Assembly (NCBI GenBank): GCA_900128585.1
Contig: LT642184.1
Coordinates: 1 to 39,244 of the forward strand
DNA length: 39,244 bases
Reading direction: 5' to 3'
Origin: Stramenopiles sp. TOSAG23-3
Lineage: Eukaryota > Sar
The notes beneath the pieces were generated by a model. The model was not told the origin of the DNA. It saw only the letters and a program-made list of their open reading frames with translations, and did not search any database. Positions 1-7,466 of this stretch are shown here, in pieces (position 1 is the first letter of the stretch; each line of letters starts with the position of its first letter). Made by a program: the position numbers and the translations under genes.

Positions 1-2
1 GA

Positions 3-70
<68 letters not shown>

Positions 71-150
71 AAAGAAAGAGTCGAAAAAAAGAAAGAAAGA
101 AAGAAAGAAAGAAAGAGTCGAAAGAAAGAAAGAAAGAGTCGAAAGAGAAT
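1..150. repeat. (GAAA)n microsatellite
   Basis: Near-perfect GAAA tetranucleotide array interrupted three times by GAGTCG. The strand is wholly purine apart from the interruptions. It runs off the left edge, so the full length is unknown. Confidence 0.95.
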
Positions 151-595
151 TTTAATTATTTATATATATGTATTAGTATTCTTTCCAGTCTTCCTATAAT
201 GGACAAGTAAAGGTAGGTTATTAGGTTTTAAAGGGATCATAATGTGTATTTACAAAATCCTCTTCTTTTAAATATCTAAAATAATAGGAATTTATTAGTC
301 TTTCTAAGTAAAAATGATTGTATCCTTTCTTCCCTTCCTTCTCCACTATTATATTATATACGTAGGTCTATACTATACCAGTAGTAATAAAATTCAATTC
401 CTATTCCATTCCATTTCAATTCTATTTCTATTAGAATTAACGTTCAGATTCGCCCTAACCCTAACCATAACCGCAGTTTAATTTAAAGTTTTTTTTTAGT
501 TTTAATATGATAGAAGGACATAGCATTAGGGGATGTTGGGTATTTTAAATAATATAATATATATAGTTAATATTGTAAATATACACATAGCATTA
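151..595. other. AT-rich spacer, no gene seen
   Basis: No open frame of note. It holds a short telomere-like stretch (CCCTAACCCTAACC at about 453-466) and the first copy of a 19-bp direct repeat (518-536) that contains the first eight bases of the downstream tRNA gene. Confidence 0.6.
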
Positions 596-603
596 GGGGA
601 TGT
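518..603 (+). repeat. 19-bp direct repeat pair overlapping the tRNA 5' end
   Basis: ACATAGCATTAGGGGATGT occurs at 518-536 and again at 585-603. The second copy supplies the first eight bases of the tRNA gene. The first copy is followed by unrelated sequence. This looks like a small duplication or slippage product at the tRNA 5' flank. Confidence 0.85.
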
Positions 604-742
604 AGCTCAGATGGTAGAGCGCCCGCTTTGCATGTAAGTTTAAGAAGAAACAAGGACACGCACGCTGAGGACAATATCTAACATGAACACATTAATCAAT
701 ATTCCAGGCGGGAGGCATGGGGATCGATGCCCCACTTCTCCA
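596..742 (+). tRNA. tRNA-Ala (anticodon TGC) with a 74-nt intron
   Basis: Seen: acceptor arm GGGGATG (596-602) with CTTCTCC (735-741); D arm GCTC/GAGC (605-620); anticodon stem CCCGC (622-626) with GCGGG (708-712); loop TTTGCAT (627-633) carrying TGC at 629-631; variable AGGCA; T arm TGGGG/CCCCA (718-734); discriminator A742. The spliced length is 73 nt. The insert 634-707 begins GTAAGTTT, ends TTCCAG and holds a CTAAC branch-point-like site at about 688-692, so it looks like a spliceosomal GT-AG intron. Shifting the boundary by one base (633-706) would put it at the canonical tRNA intron position 37/38, leaving G at position 38. Oddities are a T-T mismatch at 6:67 and A instead of T at position 54. 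CCA is not encoded. The D arm serves as A box, and GGATCGATGCC is a near-consensus B box. It may be a slightly decayed copy, but most pairs are intact. Confidence 0.88.
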
Positions 743-749
743 TTTTTTT
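743..749 (+). terminator. RNA polymerase III T-run terminator
   Basis: A run of seven T starts one base after the discriminator A of the tRNA gene, as expected for Pol III termination. This supports the tRNA having been, or being, transcribed. Confidence 0.8.
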
Positions 750-962
750 ATTTTCTTATGCTATTTCTATTCTATCTTTTATTTTATATATTTTTTTTTA
801 TTTTCTTATGCTATTTCTATTCTATCTTTTATTTTCTTGTGCTACATTTCTATTCTATCTTTTATTTTCTTGTGCTATTTCTATTCTATCTTTTATTTTC
901 TTGTGCTACATTTCTATTCTATCTTTTATTTTCTTGTGCTACTGTATTTCTATTCTATCTTT
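750..962 (+). repeat. Six-copy minisatellite, unit about 31-35 nt
   Basis: The core TTTCTATTCTATCTTTT is repeated six times, separated by TTTCTTATGCTA, TTTCTTGTGCTA or TTTCTTGTGCTACA variants. It is T-rich with no G-rich coding content. It produces spurious open frames in all three forward phases, which are not genes. It starts directly after the tRNA terminator. Confidence 0.9.
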
Positions 963-1652
963 TTCTAGGAATGATTCCTTCCTTCTTTTTCAAAATTCAC
1001 TAGCTGTACATAGCAACTAGTAGTCAGAGTTTCAGAGTTTCAGAGTTTCAGAGTTTCAGAGTTTCTTGTGAAAATTAAGAAGAAGGAGAATGTGTCTGTC
1101 TTTAAGAGACGTTATAGGAATATATTAATATATACGCACCATTGTATAATATATGTAGTGTTTTGAGTATACAAATATACCCCCTATGAATAATCTGTTT
1201 TCTTCTTCTCTTTTTTTTCTTCTTCTTTCTTTTTTTTCTTCTTCTTTCTTCTTTCTTCTCTTTTTTTTTTTTTCTTCTTCTTCTTCTTTCTTTTTTTCGC
1301 GCAATAATTTTTTTATTATAATAAATATTTATTATACTATACTGCTGTACTAAAAAAAAATAATAATATAATAATTAGTATGGCAGTACAGCAGTAAAGC
1401 AGCCAACGTGTACGTTCGCAGTACGGTAGGAATTATAGAGTGTTGTACCAGGTAATAATAATACAGTGGTGTAACAACAAAAAATAATAATAATCTAAAA
1501 AAAATATAACCCAACTATACTAAGAGTTGGAAACCACATCATTAATTCTTTCTTTAACAACATCTTCTTCAAGACGCGCAATATACGCAAGGCCAAGAAC
1601 CGGAAGGAGGAGAAGAAGAAACGGCGTTCTCGTAATCCCCCCATCCCGAATT
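963..1652. other. Spacer with tandem octamer, polypyrimidine tract and hairpin
   Basis: Contains about five copies of the octamer TCAGAGTT (1024-1065), a long TTCTTC-type polypyrimidine tract (about 1198-1298), and a 12-bp inverted repeat TACTGCTGTACT (1340-1351) / AGTACAGCAGTA (1385-1396) around an AT-rich loop. The last 125 bases are open in the frame of the next gene from a TTG at 1527 but have no ATG there. They are probably its promoter and 5' leader. Confidence 0.6.
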
Positions 1653-2846
1653 ATGCCGCTCTCCGAACCGTACTCGTGGAAACAGTGGCGCGGCCGCGCA
1701 ATTCAGAAAGATAGGCGGGAAACGTCAAGGCGCAAAGAAAGCTTTCGGAAGTTTGGTCACGTGAAACGGGGCCCTCATGCGTACACATTTTCAGGCGAAC
1801 GCATGTACCACGAGACGGGGGAACGGTATTGCGGGGAGCTTCACGCACGGGACGGTCGTTTGCCGAACCCCCACGGGAAAGGGACCATGTACAACCGGAA
1901 CGGGGTGAACGTTTACATTGGAGAATACCGCCAGGCGGAAAAGTACGGGCAAGGGACGGTCTTTTACTCGAACGGGAGCCCGCACTACGAGGGTTACTTT
2001 GAGTTTGACCAGATATTAGAGGGATTGATATACCGAAAGAGCGGGGAGGTAGAGTACAAAGGGACGATCGAGAACGGGGTTCCCCACGGGGAGGGAACGT
2101 TCTATTTCCCGGGAGGCCGCAGCCTGTTTTCTGGAGAGTTCGACCAGGGATTTTTCAATGGGAAGGGGACAGAGAGGGTCCAGTGCGGGCGGATGGACCG
2201 GGTCATAGAGGGGGTGTGGAAAGATGGAAAGATGGTTGAGGCGTTAGGGGAGAAACTCATCCGGCGAAACCATGACGATTGGATCAATGTAGACGGCCCG
2301 GCCCCGTCGAACAATGCCTGGTGGCCCGAGGACCCGGCAGAGTGTGCGTTACGAATCCAGCTGGAATTCAGGCGTTACTTTTCCCGGCGCATGGACAACT
2401 TGGTTTTCATTCAGTACTTTTGGCGGCAGTACGTCGTTCGAAAAGAGCGCCAGCGAGCTTTGGCGAGGAAAAAGAAGCTAAAAGCGCTGAAACAGGTCCT
2501 TCTTCCAGCGGAAGCCATGAACAAGATGGAGAAGAAGGCCACGACGGGGGAACTTATCAGCTCAAACATGGCCCTTGCCGATTTAATGTCAGCAGGAAAT
2601 GAGGAAGAACCAGATGCAATGGAGGACGAAGATGCACCAGTTGCAGTGGAGGACGAAGTTAAACCGGGTGCAATCGAGGACGAAGATGAACCGAGTGCAA
2701 TCGAGGACGAAGAAGTACTGGGTGCTGTCGAGGACGAAGAAGTACCGGGTGCTGTTGAAGACGAAGACGAACCCGTCGCAGCAGTTGACGAGGAAGAGGA
2801 ACCCATTGCATCGTCCTCGTCTACGAACAGTACGTATGTGCCGTAG
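1653..2846 (+). CDS. MORN-repeat protein with two IQ motifs and acidic tail
   Basis: A protein of 397 aa from the first in-frame ATG. The open frame extends upstream to a TTG at 1527, but that part codes only basic low-complexity sequence. Residues 37-194 hold about five or six MORN-type repeats (YxGEYRQAEKYGQGTVFY, GVPHGEGTFYFPGG, FSGEFDQGFFNGKGT), a beta-hairpin repeat found in membrane-, cytoskeleton- and axoneme-associated proteins. Two calmodulin-binding IQ motifs follow at 234-247 (IQLEFRRYFSRRM) and 253-266 (IQYFWRQYVVRKER). The tail (about 316-386) is seven imperfect copies of a roughly ten-residue acidic repeat of the form AxEDEDEPxA. The combination suggests a calmodulin-responsive structural protein of the flagellum or cortex. 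That role is inferred, and no specific orthologue is recognised. Confidence 0.85.
   Translation: MPLSEPYSWKQWRGRAIQKDRRETSRRKESFRKFGHVKRGPHAYTFSGERMYHETGERYCGELHARDGRLPNPHGKGTMYNRNGVNVYIGEYRQAEKYGQGTVFYSNGSPHYEGYFEFDQILEGLIYRKSGEVEYKGTIENGVPHGEGTFYFPGGRSLFSGEFDQGFFNGKGTERVQCGRMDRVIEGVWKDGKMVEALGEKLIRRNHDDWINVDGPAPSNNAWWPEDPAECALRIQLEFRRYFSRRMDNLVFIQYFWRQYVVRKERQRALARKKKLKALKQVLLPAEAMNKMEKKATTGELISSNMALADLMSAGNEEEPDAMEDEDAPVAVEDEVKPGAIEDEDEPSAIEDEEVLGAVEDEEVPGAVEDEDEPVAAVDEEEEPIASSSSTNSTYVP
2631..2802 (+). repeat. Coding tandem repeat, acidic decapeptide
   Basis: About 30-nt units with the core GAGGACGAAG, in frame at the 3' end of the MORN gene. They encode (A/V)(I/V)EDEDEPxA-like decapeptides. 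The antisense strand is also open and Ser-rich here, which is a by-product of the repeat. Confidence 0.75.
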
Positions 2847-3369
2847 TCTTTATTTAGTTCGATCATCAGCCGTTACTACTTTTCGGGTTTTGGTACATTA
2901 TTACCGAACAGCTAAACAGCACCGACAATAAAAACACAAGGGGGCGGCGGTGGGGGGGGGTGGGGCATCGTCCTATTGTACTTTGCACGATTAGTGCACA
3001 GTACAATATTTAAGTAGCATACCACAGTGTACACCAAAAACCAAATGAAAAAAATATTATTATTATTATTATTATAAAAAAAAAAATTCAAAATAAAAAA
3101 AAAAAGGGGGTTCCCACAACAACAGGACAACAGCTAGCACCACCATTTTTAATTAATATTATTATTGTTGATGATGATGGTGGTGGGGGCAGCGGTAAGA
3201 ATTCAATTAATCATCTCAATCAACAGAACAAGACCACGACAAGAAGATGCAATCAACAAAATTCCTTCCATCCCTGGACGAAGAGGGGGGCGCACCATTC
3301 CATTGCAGCGAGTGAGTAGCACACGATCGAAAGAGAAACGGCATTGCTTACACACACAGTAGAACAAAA
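2847..3369. other. Spacer with G-run tract
   Basis: 3' flank of the MORN gene and promoter side of the HEPN-like gene, both on the plus strand. It holds a G-rich tract at about 2940-2964 (runs of 5 to 8 G, possible G-quadruplex), an (ATT)n stretch near 3055-3075 and A-runs. No gene is seen. Confidence 0.6.
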
Positions 3370-4035
3370 ATGGCCCCGCAAGGATCCACGGTCGGCGCCA
3401 GTGTTGCGCGGCGGCGCAGGTCAAGGAGTCGGGGTTCCCGTGCTTCGGGAAGCAGTGGTGCCAAGGAAAGGAACATTTACAAAACACCAAGACCTAGACG
3501 GGCGCGGGAAAAGAAGAAGCCCGCGCCACAATCGCGTACCGACGATCCTTTGAACCCGAAAGTACTAAGGCGGTGCTGCGCGAAGGTGTACGCTGCGGTG
3601 TACAATTTTTTTACCTTTCTTGTGATTTTGGTAGTCGGCCGAGAAACGTTTGACTTGTCCTCTGTGAAGAACGAGTTCGAACTCGTCATTAAGGCTTCCA
3701 AGGAGCTGGAATTTTTGCTGGCAAAGCTGATAGACACTGAACCCGACGGGCCAGCGCGCAACGAGAAGCTGCCGACCGGCCTGCACGGAAAATTAAACAT
3801 GGTGCCCCCCGCAAAGCTGAGGGCCAGGCTCGTCCGAGACGTGCGATGGATTGCGACGATGCGGAACAAGCTGGTCCACGAGTACGACTTTAATGAGTTG
3901 ACGGACGGGGAGCGGACCATGGTCCGAGAAAAGTACGAATCGTCCAGGAAGTACCTGGTCGATCTGGTGGAGAAGAGGCTCAGCGCGATCGATCAGGGGA
4001 ATGCGGACGGTGTGTCCACATGCAACATTTGCTGA
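3370..4035 (+). CDS. HEPN-like domain protein with probable membrane segment
   Basis: A protein of 221 aa; the ATG context AAAATGGCC is good. Residues 1-70 are Arg/Ser/Lys-rich. Residues 73-89 (VYAAVYNFFTFLVILVV) are hydrophobic enough for one membrane helix. Residues 95-205 look all-alpha and contain RNKLVHEYD at 165-173, which matches the R-x4-H motif of HEPN domains. In HEPN families (for example DUF4145-type and RnlA/Abi ribonucleases in prokaryotes, Las1 and sacsin in eukaryotes) that motif is the RNase active site or a structural remnant. The tail ends CNIC, with Cys at 218 and 221, which could carry lipid. It lies upstream of and convergent with SPAG1, with no obvious link. The HEPN call rests on the motif and helical pattern only. 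Whether it cuts RNA is unknown. Confidence 0.7.
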   Translation: MAPQGSTVGASVARRRRSRSRGSRASGSSGAKERNIYKTPRPRRAREKKKPAPQSRTDDPLNPKVLRRCCAKVYAAVYNFFTFLVILVVGRETFDLSSVKNEFELVIKASKELEFLLAKLIDTEPDGPARNEKLPTGLHGKLNMVPPAKLRARLVRDVRWIATMRNKLVHEYDFNELTDGERTMVREKYESSRKYLVDLVEKRLSAIDQGNADGVSTCNIC

Positions 4036-4274
4036 AGGAAATAGTAACATATGCCTGTCTGGAAACATGTTTAAAAAGAAATTAATCTAAACAAAGTTAT
4101 ATTTAGACGACCTTTAGATAGACTCACTGTGTAAGCTCGTTCGTAGAGTTTAGAAGCATTTTCGTATTCGTACGGCACATATACCTCTGTTGTTATCGTA
4201 AAATACTGCACGCACCGGGTGTACACGGACAAAACAAAAACGCTCGCTGCTCCCAAGACAGACCTCTCCACTCT

Positions 4275-7200
4275 CTAACATTTCCACGCTTTTCGTACGG
4301 ACTTGACAGTTTCCGGTTTCAGCCCGGCGCTGGCAAGGTGGGCAAAGATGGATTTCACCATCTGCTTCTCGTCGTCCCCCAAGAACATACGGGTCGTGTC
4401 GAACCGGGGCACTTTGCTGAAATACTTCAGAAACGACAGCGCCTTCTCCGCCTTGTTCGGGATAAAGTGGCTGGCAAGAGCCTTTATCGTGGTGCTCAAG
4501 ATCTCCTCCGTGATGGACGTTTTCAAGATCGTCTTCAAGGACTTGGGCTTGATCAGCAGCAGGTACTCGGAAAATTTGGCCAAGTCAAACTGGAGCTCTT
4601 TGCGCACGCGCTCGAACTCTATGAACGACTTGGGGGGATTCGTCGGGACCATAAACTTGCCGACGAGCTTCTGGGCCGCCTTTTCGGCCAACTGGTTTGC
4701 CTGCTCCATCCGCTTTATCCGGGACATCGTGTCGGGGTTCTGGGGCGGCGCAAGGAGCTTCTGGAGGAGCTTCTGCTCTGTCAGCGCACTCGCGTTCGCC
4801 GGCTCGATCGCTATGATGGCCTTGACGTCCGCCGTTGCCGCCTCGTACTTTCCGAGGCCCTTGTTCCCTAGCGACCGGCGGTAGAGAAGCTTGACCTGCG
4901 TCGGGCGGTTCTTCGCCCCGGCCTCCTTCGCTTCGCCGTTCTGCTTCTCCACGGTGGCCAGGCCCTTGGTGCAGTCTTCCACTGCTCCGGAAAAGTCCTT
5001 CAGCTTCAGCTTGCTGATGGCGCGATTGGAAATGGCCGGCAAGCACTCCGCGTCGACGCGGAGCGCCATGCTGTAGGAGACCACCGCGTCGTGGAACTTG
5101 CCCGCTTTGAAGTGCGCATTGCCCTCGTCCTTGTAGTTCAGGGCAGACTTGGACGCGTCGAGCTTTGGGAGCGCCTTCTTCGCCGCCGTTGCTTTCTCCG
5201 CCGCGGCCTTCGCCTTCGCTTTCGCGGCCCGCTCCTTCTCGGCCTTCTCCTTCTCGGCCTTCTCCTTCTCGGCCTTGGCGCGCGCCTTCGCTACGGCCTT
5301 CTCTTTCTTCTTCGCGGCGCGATCCTCCTCCTCCGCCTTCTTGGCGGCAAACTTCTCCTTTCGCTTCTTCTCTGCCGCTGCGGCCTTCGCGCGCTTCTTC
5401 TCTGCCTTCTCAGAGGCCTCCTTCCGCTTCTTCTCCGCCACCTCCTCCGCGGACGGGGCCGGGGCCTCCTGGATTTTCACCAAGAGCCTTGAAATTGCCT
5501 TCGACACGATCTCCCGGGAGGGGTCAATTTTCATGACCGTGCACATGTCGTCCAGGGCCCCTTGAAACGCTCCGGTCTCCTCGCGGGCCGCCCCCCGCCG
5601 GAGCAGCGCCTTGATGTTCTCCGGCGCAACGTCGAGCACCATCGTGCAGTCGCGCACCACGTCCTGGTGCTTCCCCATTCGCATGTTCACCAGGGCACGG
5701 TTGTTCAGACACTTCGCCGTCTCTTCGTGCCCGCTCGGGAACAGATCAATGGCCCGTGAGAACATGCGGTAGGCGTCGTCCAGGTCCCCGCGCTTGAACG
5801 CGGTCCCGCCCGCCGCTTTCGCTTCTAGGCCCGCCTTTTCGCGCTCCTCTGAGGACAGGCTCGAGTCCTTCGACGTGGGGGATTTCAGGTGAACGTAGCC
5901 GTCGCTGGCGACGGACTTTGGCGACGCAGACGACGAGGTCGTGGACTTCTTCTCCTCCTCCTCGTCCTCGTCCTCGTCCTCATCCTCGTCTGTCTCAACG
6001 ATCTGAATTCTGGTCGAAGCCTGCTTCTTACGGGCCCCGTCGCGGTAGTAGCCGAGCCCCTCCGACCCCGCCTTGAAGACGAACCCAGGCTTTCGGCCCG
6101 CAAAAGACGCTGCTTGGACAAAGTCGAGCGAGGCATCGAACGGCTCGGTGCCCTCGTCCTCCTCGTCCTCCTCCTCGTCCTCCACCTCTTCGATCGAAAT
6201 GCGGGACATTTTCTTCCTTGCCGACGCCCCCGATGCGCTCGGGGCGTTCTTCCCACCAGTAACGATCCCGCCGACCTCCTCGTGCATTTTCTGCGAGCTG
6301 GCCTTGAGCTTCTTCAGCTCCTTGTTCTCCGGCTCGCGCTCCAGCGCGGCGGAAAAGTCCTGGACGGCCTCATAGTACTTTCCGCGCTTGTGCCGCGCCA
6401 TCCCCCGCCGGGACAGGGCCTTCACGTACGCGCCGTCGATCTCCAGCGCCTTCGTGCAGTCGTTCTCCGCCTGCTCGTACTTTTTCAAGCGCAAGCACGT
6501 CATCGCACGGTTCGCATACACTATGTGGTTCGCGCTGTCGAAGAACAGGCTCCTCGAGTAGTACATGAACGCTTCGTCGAACTCCTTCGAGCGAAAGCAC
6601 TCGTTGCCCTTCTGCTTCTCCTTCTCCGCCACGACAGTGCGCTTCGTCGTGCTCATGGCCTCGAGCATGTCGGAACGCAGCCCTAGCTTCTTCAGATCGC
6701 GCTCCATCCGCTCTTTCCGCTCCTTCTCCGCGATCTTGGCCTTCTTCGCGCGATCGCGTCGTTTCTGCTCCTCCGCCTTCTCCGCCTCGTCGAGCTTGTC
6801 CATTTCCCCGTCGACGTCGAACTTGTCCCATTCCTTGAAGTAGTCGTAGCTGTACCGCAGCTTCTTCTGCTCCGCCCGGCGCTTTCGGGTCTCCTCGTCC
6901 ATCTCCTCGTCGTCGTCGCTGTCGGACGCCGGCGCTGGCGCCTCGGCCGCGGTAGCACCCCCTGCCCCGACCTGGTTGCGGGGCGGGGGGATGTGGGACG
7001 CGCTTTTCGGGATAATGACGGCCCTGTCCTCGTCGTCCTCGTCCCCGAATATGTTCTCGCCCGCGTAGACACTCTCCGCTTCCTTTCGCTCGGACTTCAT
7101 TTCCTGGCGGACTTCGTCACCGTTCCCGCGGAGCGCCTTGTCCGTGTTTCCGATCGACTCTGCCCAGTCGGACAAGTCCAGCGCGGCCTCGGCCTTCTCC

Positions 7201-7466
7201 TCCTGGGACGGCTCCGTCGTCCGCGCGAGCCACAGCTTCCGCTCCTTCGGGGCCATAAACTTTAGCATTCGCTCCTCCGTGTACTTTTCAAGGTCAAAGT
7301 AGCGGCCTTCTTTCCCACTTGTAAGCACGGTGTAGATGTCGAGAAGCTCCTTCGCATCCTCGCATTTTCCGACGTACTCGTAGTCCATCTTTTCAACGTC
7401 TACCTGGGGCAGGTCAGCCCACCGGTCTTTGGCTTTCTCGCCCTCTGCGCGCGGAGGCTGCGACAT
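4275..7466 (-). CDS. SPAG1: SPAG1-like TPR dynein-assembly factor
   Basis: A protein of 1063 aa starting at the ATG at 7466. The N-terminus (about 20-85, VEKMDYEYVGKCEDAKELL ... LTSGKEGRYFDLEKY) and the stretch SYDYFKEWDKFDVD (206-219) match the SPAG1 family as I know it. Three TPR triplets follow: 280-385, 545-660 and 775-895. They are separated by acidic segments (430-440, 492-506) and a long Lys/Ala/Glu-rich, probably coiled region (670-765). Residues 938-1055 form the RPAP3_C/Monad-binding domain (KSFIEFERVRKELQFDLAKF). SPAG1 (DNAAF13) works in the cytoplasm with R2TP, HSP70 and HSP90 to preassemble axonemal dynein arms, so this implies motile cilia. Residues 461-476 carry GFVFKAGSEGLGYYRD, an extra motif outside the known domains. 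GC-rich third positions contrast with several neighbours. Some prediction tools would split the long low-complexity spacer, but the frame is uninterrupted. Confidence 0.92.
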   Translation of the reverse strand: MSQPPRAEGEKAKDRWADLPQVDVEKMDYEYVGKCEDAKELLDIYTVLTSGKEGRYFDLEKYTEERMLKFMAPKERKLWLARTTEPSQEEKAEAALDLSDWAESIGNTDKALRGNGDEVRQEMKSERKEAESVYAGENIFGDEDDEDRAVIIPKSASHIPPPRNQVGAGGATAAEAPAPASDSDDDEEMDEETRKRRAEQKKLRYSYDYFKEWDKFDVDGEMDKLDEAEKAEEQKRRDRAKKAKIAEKERKERMERDLKKLGLRSDMLEAMSTTKRTVVAEKEKQKGNECFRSKEFDEAFMYYSRSLFFDSANHIVYANRAMTCLRLKKYEQAENDCTKALEIDGAYVKALSRRGMARHKRGKYYEAVQDFSAALEREPENKELKKLKASSQKMHEEVGGIVTGGKNAPSASGASARKKMSRISIEEVEDEEEDEEDEGTEPFDASLDFVQAASFAGRKPGFVFKAGSEGLGYYRDGARKKQASTRIQIVETDEDEDEDEDEEEEKKSTTSSSASPKSVASDGYVHLKSPTSKDSSLSSEEREKAGLEAKAAGGTAFKRGDLDDAYRMFSRAIDLFPSGHEETAKCLNNRALVNMRMGKHQDVVRDCTMVLDVAPENIKALLRRGAAREETGAFQGALDDMCTVMKIDPSREIVSKAISRLLVKIQEAPAPSAEEVAEKKRKEASEKAEKKRAKAAAAEKKRKEKFAAKKAEEEDRAAKKKEKAVAKARAKAEKEKAEKEKAEKERAAKAKAKAAAEKATAAKKALPKLDASKSALNYKDEGNAHFKAGKFHDAVVSYSMALRVDAECLPAISNRAISKLKLKDFSGAVEDCTKGLATVEKQNGEAKEAGAKNRPTQVKLLYRRSLGNKGLGKYEAATADVKAIIAIEPANASALTEQKLLQKLLAPPQNPDTMSRIKRMEQANQLAEKAAQKLVGKFMVPTNPPKSFIEFERVRKELQFDLAKFSEYLLLIKPKSLKTILKTSITEEILSTTIKALASHFIPNKAEKALSFLKYFSKVPRFDTTRMFLGDDEKQMVKSIFAHLASAGLKPETVKSVRKAWKC

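Noticed and set aside
451-475. Telomere repeat CCCTAACCCTAACC
   Set aside because: Only about two units inside AT-rich spacer; not a telomere end, at most a short interstitial remnant.
683-1020. Three overlapping plus-strand frames rich in F, Y, L and S after the tRNA
   Set aside because: They are translations of the TTTCTATTCTATCTTTT minisatellite and start inside the tRNA intron. Low complexity; no gene.
1527-1652. MORN gene starting at TTG 1527
   Set aside because: Nuclear genes start at ATG; the extra 42 residues are basic, low complexity and unlike the rest of the protein.
2411-2866. Ser-rich 151-aa minus-strand frame under the MORN gene tail
   Set aside because: It is the antisense of the acidic decapeptide repeat, which keeps several frames open.
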